A stretch of 64,000 bases of DNA from Sweltsa coloradensis (GCA_024449915.1 JAMZAV010003132.1:1-64000), one strand, 5' to 3'. Shown: positions 46,628 through 59,400, counted from the first letter of the stretch. Made by a program: numbers and translations. Notes: a model not told the origin generated them from the letters alone.

Positions 46628-46841
46628 TATTACTTAGTGGCGTCGCGAGTTCTCTTTACAGTTGCGTTGGTGGATGAGCTTTTTCGGCCAAAATAGCCTG
46701 CTACCGAATGTAGATTGATGTTTTGAAACTTGTACCAACAACCATTAAATGTGTAGCTATGGTAAGGCATATTCTTATCAACAATGGAAGTATGTACAAG
46801 AGTCAAAATTTCCAACTAGTGTTAAAGAAGCTATTATTTTA

Positions 46842-47714
46842 CTAGGAAAACACCAAAGTCGTTGTTAGACGAGTGAGTGAGCCATGTGTTGAGTACCCGG
46901 TATCATTCCCTTTTCTCCCCCTATACATAAGACTGGATCTAGACAGCGTTGGTCTTTCCTTTCTAGCCTATCATAGGCTAGAGTGGCGACGCCTCTTATA
47001 ACAAATAAACTCAAAATCTTATCATTGATATCTATATATCAATCAACTTGTATGCAGATGTTCCCACGTACCAACACATGATTCGCTCACTCGTCTAATA
47101 ACGACTTTGGCGTTTTTCTAGTCTAGTGGGATAAAGCGCCCTTATACCCGGAATGTGGGAGACCTGGGTTCAATCCCCTGGTTGGGAAATATTTTGTAAT
47201 TTCTGGATTGTATTTAAAAAATTATAAGACATGTTTGAAATGCATATAATGCAGTGTAGTCTATCATCTGTGACAATACTATGGAAAACATAGCCAGTAC
47301 AAAATACGTGTGAAGATTGCAAGGTATACTCAATCTCCTAGCAGAATTTGGGGGACCTGGAGCATGCAAGATTCGATACACCTTGGTCACTGTATGCATT
47401 TTTTACAGCCTGACAAATAGCAAACAAAAAATATTTTTTCAAAAACAAAACCATTGTCGTTAAAATAATTTTTACACATTTGCAGACATTTTTTAAATTT
47501 ATTATTTCTTGTAGGTTTAAATCCCAAAGGGATCTAGCTGATTTTGTTAGCAGTTCTCGGTTAACTTGTACCGGATGTCTGTTTAAAATTTCAGCGCAAT
47601 CTGTTCAGCGATTCGGCTGATTAAGGCGTACACACACATACACATACACAGAAGAACAGAATAAGCGCCGTTTGAGTGAATTGTAATCCTCATTCGTTTC
47701 GCTCACTCGTTTAA
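46842..47714 (-). mobile_element. Helentron-like element, family I
   Basis: + strand start CTAGGAAAACACCAAAGTCG, inverted second 3' end at about 47090-47119, tRNA-like block with the B-box GGTTCAATCCC near 47169, and end TCGCTCACTCGTTTAA (47714). 873 bp. Confidence 0.75.
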
Positions 47715-49570
47715 TTAAGATATAGGCCTACAACTCCATAGAAAGTTAGAAAAGACCCATGTTTTAATGCTGAAGCCACCTTAATTAAACATTTATTGGC
47801 AAAAAGTTAACTACTAATTGTGTTTTAATAGTGTGACTACACTTTCCTTCATGCCCACCATTCACTACGTTGTTACTTGTTACAAATAGTGGGCAAACCT
47901 AAATATATCAGCCTATCGGGCCTAGTTTGAGACAGTAACTCACCTCCTTTTGTTTTGTAAGGCTGAATTTTTGTCTTCCTGTATATGGCTAAAAACAAAT
48001 ACATTATATTGATGCTTTTTTAGGCCTGTGGCCCCAATAACTATAGGATTTATTGTGGAGGTGGAAGGATCAATGGAATTTAAGGCGAATGTATGTATCA
48101 ATCAACGCCAGTCCGATTTTGTAAAGAATCTAAAAAGTTAGTCGCGTGAAATATGGCCATAGGCATAGAAACAGTAAACATGTCATTACTTTTTAGTAGA
48201 GATACTTGAAAATAGCGATGTGAATAGATGCTACAAAGCGCTATATTTTTCACTCAAAACTATGGTTTTCCAGACCTACTTCATTTAATATTACATAGTA
48301 TCTATTATTTGCTATCCACATTTTTAATTAGTGTATATTGATTCAACCTTGATGACATTATTTCAAAATAAAAATATGAAAAAACTTCATACACAAGCTT
48401 CTGAAGGTGGCCAAAAAAATAGATGCTACAAGGCGCTATAAAATGACACTTGAAAATGCACGTATCTCTACTTAGTTATTAGGCCTACTATTTTTGCAGG
48501 ACATTTCCCCAATGTTAGTAAAAACTAGTATGCACTGAGCTGTGTGTGTTTTTTTTTTGTCTGTTGAATTAATTAATTTGTATATTTATTTAAATTGCAT
48601 CTTGATATTTTGAATTACAGTACCTTATTTTCTATTTGAGTATCGGTTTTTGTGTTTCCTTGCATAGAAAGATTCTTCTTCTTTGCTTTGAGTTTATATT
48701 AACATTTTTGCCCACCAGCAAAAAAAGCTAGGTATTTGCACCAAAAGCAATTTGCTTATCCTAGATTTATACTTTCTTATATGTGTGCACTATGTCTATG
48801 TTTACTATGCTACATTTAAAGAAAATAATTTTAAAAAATCCACCTTTGAAATGAAATGTTACACTCTTTTCAAGTCTTAACCTACTGTATACTACGGATA
48901 TTGAGAAATGAGATGTCCCTTCCCCCAAAACGTAAAAGCCAATTGTTACAAACATCACAGAAATCAAATTAGTTTTCATATATATAGGCTATTAAAACTA
49001 TTTAAGTGCATAGGCCTACCCAACTGAAAGTACTACTATTAAGTTTTAGACACCGTTTAAGACATCAGGTATTAAACGCTGTGTTTTTTCATTATCCATT
49101 GGATTTCACAAACCTAACTACAATAATATTATTTAACTATTCACAATGTGACATAGGTACATTTTTTATGGGAGCTTAGCTTACACATCATTAAAAAGTA
49201 AAAACAGTATTTGTTATTTTATTGTGTTAGTCATGATATTTTAAATAAACTTTTATCAATTTTTATCTTAGTTAATATTTTAATAAATGCTCAATAACAA
49301 TATGGACGTAAATCTTTCTTTGTTTTCATGATTCCAATGGGACAATTGAGTAATTGTTAATTGGTACATTATTTTACTTAATTAAGAGCAATGTTCTGTA
49401 CACAAAAATATATTTTTATCGATAATTAAAGCATATTTTCATTTATAAATTTTATATGAAATTTTACTCATAATTTGGGCAGGAAAAATAGGTCGTGACG
49501 TCATCTTTCATAGATCAACAATCACCCAATCATGTAACAAAACGAGTTACAAAACAAAATAACTTGGTTT
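47715..49570. other. Downstream sequence with one small element
   Basis: Apart from 48194-48474 I see nothing definite: AT-rich sequence with no acceptor followed by a zinc-finger frame. Confidence 0.4.
48194..48474. mobile_element. TA-flanked inverted-repeat element
   Basis: TAGTAGAGATACTTGAAAAT at the left, and ACTTGAAAATGCACGTATCT CTACTTA at the right. GTAGAGATAC/GTATCTCTAC are perfect inverted ends. ATGCTACAAAGCGCTATA and ATGCTACAAGGCGCTATA inside are direct repeats, each containing AGCGCT-like dyads. Confidence 0.6.
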
Positions 49571-50757
49571 AAGTGGAGTCACTGAGACTTGTGCAGAGAG
49601 GAAAGACGAATCACACGAACAACTCAATTAATTCATCGATTTTGAATTATTTAAGTAGTGAAATCTCCATAATTTGCCCCATTTTAGCAAAATTAGTGAC
49701 TTTATTCCAAGTATGCAGATGATTTTTTAACGCTAATTTTCATACTAGATCTCAACTTTGAAATCATTGTGAATTTTTACTGTTCAGGTTAATCGTAAGA
49801 TAAAGGGTTTAATGGGAATTTTGGTTTCCTGAATTGAAATCCATGTTTTGGATTTTCCATTTTTTTCTTTCTGTACTTATGTCTCAATGATTTTTTATGG
49901 CGTAGTCTTTGCAACCAAGTGTGGATATCAATAGAAACATATTTAACTAACATTTATGCAAAATTTTGTATTGACTAATGAATGATAGTACGTATTACCA
50001 ACCGTTCCGCTGCAATCATCAACACCAGAGCACTTGCATTTTAGTTCCCTTAACCTCGGCAACTCCTCTTAAGCAAATGATTTCACTCTTACTATCATAT
50101 TTGAGATAAATTTTGTTGCTAGTTTTCCTAATTTTTTTTATACATAATTTAATATGAAAACATAATGTATTTGAATTATTTTTATTTGAGAGGAGTCGCT
50201 GAGGCTGTCGCGGAGACACAAGTTTACGTGCTCTGCTTTCTGGATTTTCCTAGAAAACAGATAATAATATCGGTATCATATTTCACATGATCATTAATGA
50301 AGAATCAATCTATGACATCCAGTACACGTATTCCTAAATTAATTAAATTATTAAATTATTTGATTTTGAATTTAAAAATTGTCAAATCTCCGTAGCCTAA
50401 TTTATTCAATTTTGGCCAACTTCGGTAATTTATTTCAAGTGTACAGGTTTTTTAAACGCAAATTTGCATACTGGATACCAACGTTTAAATCAATAGGAAG
50501 GCGTAGGTTAATTACGTGCATCGTAAGATAAACAGTTTGATGGGAATTTCATTTGGATTTCCCATTTTTTCACGTTTTTGACTTATGTCTTGCAATGGAT
50601 TTTACATCTAACTAATAAGTTAATAAGGACTAATTTTTTGCAGCTAAGTGTGGATATCAATATAAAAGTACTTCATTAACATTAATGCAAAATTTGGTAA
50701 TGATATTGCCATCTGTTCAGTAGAAATCATCAACACCCGAGTGCGCGCATTTGAGTT
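49571..50757 (+). repeat. Diverged tandem duplication, two units of about 0.6-0.7 kb
   Basis: Unit 1 (49571-50045) and unit 2 (50189-50757) share, in order, GGAGTC-CTGAG, GAAATCTCC/TCAAATCTCC, TTATTTCAAGTGTACAG-like, TCGTAAGATAAA, GATGGGAATTTCATTTGG-like, AAGTGTGGATATCAATA, TAACATTAATGCAAAATTTG-like and AATCATCAACACC. Identity is roughly 70-75% by eye. No coding content or recognised family. Confidence 0.65.
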
Positions 50758-51440
50758 GGGCCAAGTTCAATGTTCACCCGCTAAACTAAAAAAATATATT
50801 TTAATCGGGCTAACTAGTTATGGGCCTACATTTATAAATTAGCAGAAAAAATATTGGGGCCACCATGTCCGCCCAAAAGTTCATACTTGGTTATTTTCGA
50901 GCTAGGTCCCATCCGCAAAAATTTCCCATAAGAAATGACCCGGGGACGATCTTTATGCCCCGTGCCCTTCAAGGATTTTGATCCAAAAAATATTGGCTTT
51001 CATTGACGTACTCGACAGCCTTTTCTGTAAATCCTCTATATTTTGTTTTGTAATTTGGGCAAGTGGTTCAGTCAAAATATGCTGATTACCTATCAAGAAG
51101 GGGTGTGATTTTGGAATGCATATTTTTGTGTGTTTGAGTATATATTTGTGTACAGTTTCAAGAAACAATGTTTTAAAGGACTATTTTAGATTGTTACGAT
51201 GCTCTAGTATTTATGTTTAACAAAAAATAAACAGGTTAAAGCCGATTTAAGAATTTTCCCAAAACGCCAATTTTTTCAAAGTTCTGGATTTAAAAAAAAT
51301 GAAAAATTGGGGTAAAATCACAGTTACAAGATAATTCTTTTTAAACGGTCATTTTAGTGTAGTAGTATGCTATAGACAATGCAACATTTATTTATTTTAT
51401 TTTTTTTGGGGGGGGGGGGGGTAATAGCCCCTTTAATTCA
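50757..51440 (+). repeat. Repeat family R, copy B (no SINE)
   Basis: Homologous to 22716-23600, without the 219-bp SINE. A run of 14 G residues occurs at 51408-51421. Confidence 0.8.
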
Positions 51441-52562
51441 TCCATTGTATTTTGAAGTTGCAATGAGCGGCCAAGTCGTGATTTTCACTATAGAGCCTAC
51501 ATATTAACTGCCTCATCTTGAAGGCGTGGTGGTAAAATTAAGTCATTAACAATGCTGTTGATATAAGAGATGATATTACCCCAAAGAATATTTTTAACCA
51601 CATAGCCCTAACGCGTTTCTTAGACATATTCCGTTTTCTTTTGTATGTTCAGAAGTGTTACTGTTGCATGTAGTCTACATGAACTGTGCTTTACAAAACC
51701 CTCATCTTTGCCTGTCTCTCTTCATATATCTGCTATACTGTAATACCTAGTATTAAATGTGTAATGACTGGTATTGGTATAATTGTACTGGTAGTGGTAT
51801 TAGTATCCTATTCAAACCTTCCATACTGCCAGCTACTGGCTGTTAGTGAGTGGTCACAGGTGACCAACATAGCACTCACTATTCATTTGCCCATTATTGA
51901 ATTTTAAAAAGTCTGCATTTCAGATTTGTATTATTTCATTACTCTGTATGTATCCCTACAGTATTAGTATAACCGGCTAGGTAACCTGTTAATGGCAAGG
52001 TACGGTACCCTGTTTTTATAATAGTTTATACTTATTTTGGTGAAAGTACCTTTAAACAATAATGAGTGCTTATTTTATGTAAATGTACTGGGGTCCAGGA
52101 AACTAGCATATTGTTAAAAAACAATTTTTTATAGAATGTGATTAGTCAATTACACAATCATATTTTGTAGTATAGTGGATAAAGTTTGACACCAATTTTA
52201 TCTACCTGTACCTAATTCTGAAGTGCTTTATTATTATTATTACAGTATTTGCATTATGACCTAACGGTTGACGTTTATATATATAATATAATATTTATGA
52301 AAATTATGATTATTTCTTGGTAATTTACACGGAATTAGTTATTTCCATAATTCTTTGTGTGTATTTGTCAAGTGTGAAACACCATATTTACACAATTATC
52401 GACCACCATTGAGTAATGACGCACCCCTATTTTGACCACTCAACATTTAAAGAATATGTTTTAAATACTATTGACAAATGGCTTCACATAATGGCCGCAC
52501 CCCACTTTTTGAACTTGGTATTTTTAAATATACCCAAGGCCTATACTAGCATAAATAAACGG
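51441..52562. other. AT-rich sequence without recognised features
   Basis: A 73-codon open frame at 51686 has no recognised domain and no flanking splice signals of note. Confidence 0.4.
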
Positions 52563-52940
52563 TATAGTTCGTCCGTTTACAGTTGACGAATTTGGAGATC
52601 CTTAAAGGGACAAAAGACCAGATTTGTTCACACCTCTTGACAAGATTATCTTCCTCTGGTTCACCGAGAAATAGTCTCGGAGATCCCCAGTGATTGACAT
52701 ATCTATTATAATGAATAGCAAACCCGTCGCCAAATCACTTAGTTTGGTTTCCATTATTGCGCTTCATTGGTTTGCCAAAGAGGCGCACAATGAAACTTCA
52801 GCCGGGCAACATTGACGACGGTCAGCGAAGACTGAATTTTAAATTACAACCCTCGTAATTGGTTATAACAAGTGGATTACATGTTCCCGCTGTGTCGGCG
52901 AAAAAGCCGAAATTCGTCAAATGTAAACGGACAAACTATA
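52563..52940. mobile_element. TA-flanked inverted-repeat element
   Basis: TATAGTTCGTCCGTTTACAG TTGACGAATTTGG at the left and CCGAAATTCGTCAAATGTAA ACGGACAAACTATA at the right are near-complementary over 33 bp. TA at the outermost positions fits a Tc1/mariner-type non-autonomous element. GTTTGGTTTCCATTATTGCG (52742) faces CGCACAATGAAACTTC-like sequence inside. Confidence 0.8.
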
Positions 52941-55383
52941 AATGGCTAATAAAACTAAAAATTCTAATATAAAACTAATTTACAATTTGTTGAACCTTTT
53001 TTTTTTACTATTTTCCTGGGCCCCATAGCATTACACATATGTGTGGTGGTTATCAATAGTTCTCTGTTCTGACTTTTGCATCTGCGGAGACAACAATGAA
53101 AGCTACTGTGTGCGACACCTTTTCACAGTTAAAAAAACCACTTTGACCTGAAATCGATGGCAAATTTATAGTTATTTACATGCTGTGCTTGTGAGTTGGA
53201 TGAACTTTAAAAAATATTACAAAACAACATTTATGTTATGCCATGGACTTTAATCTTAGATCCATGGTTATTCTTCCCATAATGATGTCATGAGTGAGAA
53301 TTAATGAGTTCATGTTTATTTTAATGACGAATACCTAATCGAAAAGGTGACTGCAGTATCAAACGATACTGTGGCAATTTATTTTTTTAAGAAGAGAGTT
53401 GTGACCAAGAGAAAGTCAACACCACATTTTTTTTGGTCAGTAATAGTGTGAAATGTTTGAACATCTTCAATTGTAAAATTTCAAATTTTAAATTCACAAA
53501 AGGACTAATTTAATAGTGATTGTATGGTGGTCCATGTAAGAGCGGGAAATGTGATATGCACAGAAATATGTTTGTGCTTTGGTAAATTTGTTTCAGAATT
53601 GAAACATTCCAATTCAATAGTATTTTAATTATTGATTATTGAAATGATATTGAATATCAATTATCGAACAATGATATTGATTATTGTGTAAATCCATATT
53701 TTTTTAAATTCTAGTTGATACCTAAATGCCAATTGATAAGTTGTTGCAAAAACGATGAGAAGTAGGTACTACAACATATTTTGTAGACATAAAACATTAC
53801 ATTTACCATTGTTTTGTGGAGAGTGTATCTTATACATCACAATACAATTTACAAATCATTGTATAGTTCCATTGAACAGCAAGGCTTCAAAGCCCTGTTG
53901 AGACACATGACATTCAAACCAAATCCTAGTCAGGTGGAACTTGTGAAATTGCATTTTATAATTAAAGAAAGGTGAACTGTCCTAAAAAATGTACATTATT
54001 ATTTATAATGAATAACAACCAGTTCTTAAAGTCTTATCATTAAATGATGAGAAGATTGTAGTATGTCTCATACTAACTACTAGTTAAATCTGGCTTAAAA
54101 GCAAAAACATTACACATCACACTCCTTTTTTTGAGACCTGAATGATAACTAAGTTGCACAGGGAGATTTTACATTAGTATCTCTGTGAAGTTAATTTCTG
54201 TAGTGTGTGACCCAAACTTTACTTGCTGTATAAGGTGCCTGAGTGTGTAGCGCACCGCGGCTTGGCTGCGGTGCCCTAACGGGCACATAGATACTGATAT
54301 TGTCTCAATTATTTTGGGAATTGGAAAGTATGAACAATGTGCTCTAGTTTATCTATTTCAATTACAACACATTGATGATAAACTTGTATTGATCTTTTAT
54401 GTGAGTGACAGTTATACATGTCTGTATAGTATACCACAGAAGTCGAGGTTTTGTGCATTTGACCTAATTACCGCACACATTTGCCTCTGCTTTGTATTTT
54501 GTTTCTGTGTGCTTACTGCTTTTTTAAATTTTCTCATAGCAGCTTTATAAGCCTTTGTTTTAAAATATTTTTAGTAGTTGTGTTAATTTGTAGGATATAC
54601 CCACTTATTTTCAAAGTAAATGCCATGGGATATCTTTCAAGAAAAGGCTTGAGTTTTATTATTAATTTGTTCAGAAAAAAATTGTGGACAGTACGTAATT
54701 ATAGTTTAATGGTGGATGAATGAAAAAAAAATTGTTTTAATTTCAATTTTGTATCGAGCTGAACTTTGTTATGCACAGTATTTATTTTGTTGTATGAAAT
54801 AGTTCATCACAAATAATATACTCTTTGTTAACTTGTAATGTTTGTGGACTGATGTGGGATTGTTAAAAGTATGGATGGATAAAAGGAGGAAAAAGAATAA
54901 AGACTAGATTTTTGCAATAATCTTTGTCAATCTACCCCATCATGTAATTCCAGTAGGGACTCCTTCCTACTCTCAGGTCAACTAGTGTTTTATCTACAAA
55001 CATGGTTAGAAGAATCACCTCTGTGAAGACACGTTAGTACATATACTAAGACTATGCAGAGGCATAGGGCATCATTTGTGGTGAACAAAGGAGGCAATGT
55101 TCGGTTTTATTGTGCCCACAAGGGGTGAATTAGCAGTAGAAATTTGTTTTGTTGTTTGTAGTAGTAAATTTATTTCTCACTGATTTGTTTTGTATTTCGG
55201 AACTGTAATCTTACAAATGACTTGCAGGTTATAATAAAAATGTAGCTTTGACTGAGTATTCAAGGCTAGATGTTGGTGCTGAAAATAAAAGTCAGTTTTT
55301 GTTATGCCAAAAAGCCATCAATAGTGACAATTAATACACATTTTGTTTTGTCAGTGAATTTTCTGTTTTTACCATCGATGCCC
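52941..55383. other. AT-rich sequence, almost featureless
   Basis: Two overlapping frames near 54314-54723 are hydrophobic but have no recognised family. Apart from the hairpin block at 54223 nothing is supported. Confidence 0.4.
54223..54293 (+). repeat. Conserved hairpin block, copy 2
   Basis: CTTGCTGTATAAGGTGCCTG AGTGTGTAGCGCACCGCGG. It contains two perfect stems: GCACCGC-ggcttggct-GCGGTGC and GTGCCC-TAAC-GGGCAC. It matches 14007-14075. Confidence 0.6.
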
Positions 55384-55478
55384 TTGACCTAGTTTGAAGA
55401 TAGCCTCTTGACCTTGTGTGAAGATAGCCTCTTGACCTAGTTTGAAGATAGCCTCTTGACCTTGTGTGAAGATAGTCG
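55384..55478. repeat. 24-bp minisatellite, four units
   Basis: TTGACCTAGTTTGAAGATAG CCTC alternates with TTGACCTTGTGTGAAGATAG CCTC, giving a 48-bp higher-order period. On the minus strand it reads QEAIFKLG/QEAIFTQG within an otherwise unremarkable open frame. Confidence 0.9.
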
Positions 55479-55814
55479 GGAGGAAATATCCGAAGCGTCT
55501 AATCCAATCCCAACTTGCAAGGGAGAATGCTGGGACCAAAGGGCAAAGATACTGCAGTGTTTGGGATAAACAAAGCCACCATTGCTGTTGGCCCGACCCC
55601 GCCTTATTAGATCCTCGCATGCTAGTGCTGAGCTCCTCCAGCACTCAGCTTTCTACAGGCACACAACCCCGACGTGAGAAACTTCCCCTTGTCCTCAATC
55701 CAAAATATTTTTTATTTAAACCTTTTGTGATGGGTACTTAGTACAAATATAGGCATTACATAATACAACTTAAATGAATGATATTATGAAAGATTATAGG
55801 CGTATACAAACATA

Positions 55815-56611
55815 CTAGGAATATGCCAAAGTCGTTGTTGGACGAGTGAACGAGTACCGGGGTACATTTTCATTTTGCATTGCAACGTATATAAATCAGT
55901 TGTTGTAAGATAGGAGAAAGTAATTTGCAAACCTTCATAGGTGGCAGCTGTGAGTCACAGCCTGTGATCAAGGTCGAGACAAATTTTATGCTCCTCTACT
56001 GCAGCGTTTGCTATGCTATGCACGTGGACGCGAGCGACACCAACACATATCACATTGCCAACGCCAAAGTATTAAAGGTATCAAGTCAAGATTAAAAAAT
56101 GTGTTTTAGAAAGGTCCGTTCAAGCACCCCATTTTGGCTCCAGATGCTCTGCATCCATCTTTTATGATCCTCAATTCAAATTCAATTTAGTAAAAATCTG
56201 TAAAACTAACATTTCTGCAGTAACTTATTTTTTGCAAGTTTGCGGGGCACGATAACATTCAGACATTTTTGTCAGTTGTCAACATTCATGGTGGTAACAT
56301 TGGGGAGATAAAATATTTTTTCCCAAAGTGAACTTTTAGTTTTAACAATAAAGTAGTAATTTGAGATATTGTATTGTAACAAGTAAAAGTAGTAATTTGT
56401 TTAATTTTAATTTTTTGTAGGTTGGATTCCTACAAATTTTGCTGTCCATGTTAACAGCACTCTATATATTGGTCCTTGACGTTGGTGTGAAATTTCGTCA
56501 AAATCGGACTAGAAGTTTGGCCCCTGCGCATCAACACACAGACATATATAAACACAACGAAGTGCCGAAAACTTGCCATAGAGACTTCGTTCGCTCTGCT
56601 CACTCGTCCAA
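55815..56611 (-). mobile_element. Helentron-like element, family IV
   Basis: + strand start CTAGGAATATGCCAAAGTCG TTGTTGGACGAGTGAACGAG, end TCGCTCTGCTCACTCGTCCAA. Terminal tail as in family I, subterminal motif TTGGACGAGTGAGC. The interior contains GATGCTCTGCAT and GGTTGGATTCCTAC, shared with 59456-59961. Confidence 0.75.
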
Positions 56612-57564
56612 TGATGGAAGATGAAAATGATGTAAAACCTTTTTTAGAAAATAAGATAAAAGGCTTGTAATTTTACACACTTCAACTGAACTAAAACATA
56701 ACAGTATATATTATATATATATCTTCATCAATGTGGATAGAGATGGGAGTCAACAGCTTACCTGAGTTGTAGAGGTATCTGCCATAGGATAGAACAAATG
56801 AAACTAAAAAACAATCATAGAAAGAAATCACTACATACCAAAAGAAAACGATAAACAGACGGAACAACTAAGCCATAAGCTAAAGCATAAGAGATGTCTA
56901 CAACGACAAGAATAGTGATCTAATGAATAAACGCACACAAAAAAAACAGGCAATCCCTCATCATCTCAAGAATACATTACTTATATTGCCTAGGAGAGTC
57001 CATGCCCCTAGACAGCTTGTGCAGTATAAGTTATTTATTTAACGTCTATCCTATTCAGTCATAAAACTGATTTTACAAGGGGGACAACTATCATCACACG
57101 ATTAGCGTATATGGGACAGAAATGAATTGCCCAACCTACGTCTTGCGGTCGACGTGCTCCTCTGGCTGCTTAAGCGTATGTGAGGCTAGCTTGAGGTAAG
57201 TTATGTTTCACTTTGCTTTCAATATTGGAACTTGTGGTAGTTATTGTTTGAAAGTTATTGTTAGTTTGCAGTGTTTGTAATTGTTCAATTCTGTATTTAC
57301 TTTTATGTATATAATTTGTTTTTACCAGATTACCAAAGTAGCTCAAATTACTAACGTAAAATTACTTCATTCGCGTTAATGACACTGCAAGACTTGAAAA
57401 CTATTATTATAGAATGCTAACAATTTCAGTAATATTACTGTACCAAACAATATTTACTACACGCTTGCAATAAATATTTCTTCGCCCCTACTTTATTCTC
57501 TTCGATGAGCAGTTTTTTTCGACTGTGTACTGACGTGACGCAGTGTGGCGTTGTACCCTATACC
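56612..57564. other. Intergenic or intronic sequence without recognised features
   Basis: No repeat or exon recognised. GAGTCAACAGCTTACCTGAG (56752) recalls the inverted repeat word CCAACAGCTTACCTGAAAAT at 33138. Confidence 0.4.
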
Positions 57565-57892
57565 CAGAGGCAGGTATTTACGGTTAAAACGAAATTTTCA
57601 CCGCTAAAATTCGTAAATGATCACCAATTCACCGCTTTTGGTCAGAACAAAACCAAAGATCTAAATAAGTTCCACCATATACCTGCCTCTGAATTCCTCT
57701 TAACTACATTTTATTGTAATCTGCTATTCTTTTACAAGGTTCCACACCCAAAATTTAAAAAAAAAAAATCGGGGGGAGAGAGAAATAGAACTTTCAACTA
57801 AATGTTGAATTATTTTCACCACCAATTTACCGCTTTTGGGTACAAGAAAAACGAAAATTGACTTTTAATTTCACCCCAAATACCTGCCTCTG
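57565..57892. mobile_element. hAT-type element with 8-bp target duplication
   Basis: CAGAGGCAGGTATTTACGG at the left and AAATACCTGCCTCTG at the right, with CCTATACC duplicated perfectly at 57557-57564 and 57893-57900. A third terminus, ATACCTGCCTCTG, lies inside at 57680-57692, and CACCAATT-ACCGCTTTTGG occurs twice, so the copy contains a partial internal duplication. Confidence 0.85.
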
Positions 57893-58034
57893 CCTATACC
57901 TTTCAGGGGCACAAGATTGCAAGAGGCAATCTTTCAACGTAGCTGTAGCGTTCGTAGCATAGCAATGTTGTCTCATGGTGCACGGGTGAATGTGAGAAGA
58001 AATTGTTTTTATAGAGCTGAGATTTATTGAGACT

Positions 58035-58445
58035 GTTGGCTTAGTTCAAGAAAACCAGATTTTTACGTAGAGCGCAGAGGTCTGGTCTGGACGCTCTATC
58101 GTTTGTCCTATTGGGTTGTTAATAAGTAAGAATGTAAGAATCGTGCTGCAGAGCACAACAACCATAAATATGCCACCAAACAGGTAGTTTGTAGTAATTT
58201 CGCAAGCTTGAGTAGGGGGAAAATGTTTTAACTGTCAATATGTGCTTTGGTAGCGACATGTGCTCATCTCTATAATGCCAATAAAAATTTAATTAAAATT
58301 GTCGAAAAGTGGTCCAGACTGTTTGTGACCTTAGCTAGATTTGCCGATCAATCTAATTATTAATTGGTCAATAAATATCGCAAAAAATAGTTGGCCCGAG
58401 CTCATCAAACCGTCTTAAATTTAGTATTTTGATCAATATATTTAA
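58035..58445 (+). repeat. Repeat shared with 60065-60550
   Basis: GAGACTGTTGGCTTAGTTCA AGAAAACCAG, GCAGAGGTC, CTCTATCGTTTGTCCTAT, AAATATGCCACCAAACAG and GGCCCGAGCTC align with the 60065-60550 copy, which lies inside a family III element. The class is unknown. Confidence 0.6.
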
Positions 58446-58639
58446 CCACAACCCTCCACCGGGATAACTGATGTGAACCATGTATTGGGCTAACTACAAG
58501 CTTGTTCATCTACTCTTGTTGTCAACATGAGCCAGGCACACGAGGTACACATTTCACGTGAAGTGCACTGCGACTGAGCTAAATAGAACAACGTTCAAGC
58601 CTAAGCTAATAGTGAATATAGTCAAACCCCAGCTAGGTT

Positions 58640-59400
58640 GTCCAGTGTCCATGCTATCTCACCAAATACCTTTCATTCCAGGCCCAGCGTCAATGAAAAA
58701 CCCCACATTAATGAAAATAATTCAAGTTTTTAAAACCGGTACTGTAGACAATTTAGCTTGGGTTTGACTTTTAGCAGGTACTGCAAAACTCCTGGCTCGG
58801 TCTACACTCAAAGTACAGGGCAAACCATAGCGGGCAAAAACATACTTGAACATTCAAATTGTAGATTCAGCAGTAATGGTTGTGGTTAAAATTGCTTTAA
58901 AATATCTTCTGTGGTAGTCAATAATCACAAAACATCTACAGTCCTGGTTGAGAAGAGAGCATTCCATGGTAGTCCATGACTAGATCTTGCCATGGCCTAT
59001 CGGGAAGACTAGTAGCGGTGACCATCTCAGGAGGATCAGGCTGGCTGACAAGTTGATAGCCCCGACAGGAACGAACTAGCTTCTCAACCGCAGTGTCAAT
59101 GGTCGGCCACCAGACTTTAGAGTGAACATGCTGCTTTGTTTGTACTACTCCTTGGTGGCCCTCGTGTGCAAGAGAGAGTGCCTGGTCTGGCAGTGACGCT
59201 GGTATGTAAAGTGTCATTCCTCTAAGAACAACACCATCATGAAACAAAGTTTGGTTTTAATTATATCAAATCTCTTTAATTCAATTGGCCACCGTTCAGT
59301 TTGAATGGCTTTTACCAAGTCTTGAATATGTGGGTCGGAGGAAGAAACTTCTTGGATCTGTTCAATTCAAACATCATGGCTCGTGGCACTTCCAGGTGAG
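58640..59400 (-). pseudogene. Ty3/Gypsy retrotransposon integrase relic
   Basis: On the minus strand, from about 59370, a pol fragment runs through SSSDPHIQDLVKAI, changes frame near 59247, and then reads an HHCC-type integrase zinc-binding domain: HEGHQG, KVWWPTID and SCRGY. The second CxxC cysteine is replaced by tyrosine, so zinc binding would be impaired. SLPDRPWQDLVMDYHG marks the start of the catalytic core (first acidic residue in MDYHG). Below 58936 stop codons and frame shifts intervene, with weak core homology to about 58640. Protease, reverse transcriptase and LTRs are not seen. Such integrases insert the element cDNA; this copy is inactive. Confidence 0.8.

Noticed and set aside
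55466..55741. 91-codon frames on both strands as a gene
   Set aside because: The minus frame is driven by the 24-bp minisatellite and the plus frame shows no domain I recognise; no splice-bounded exon.
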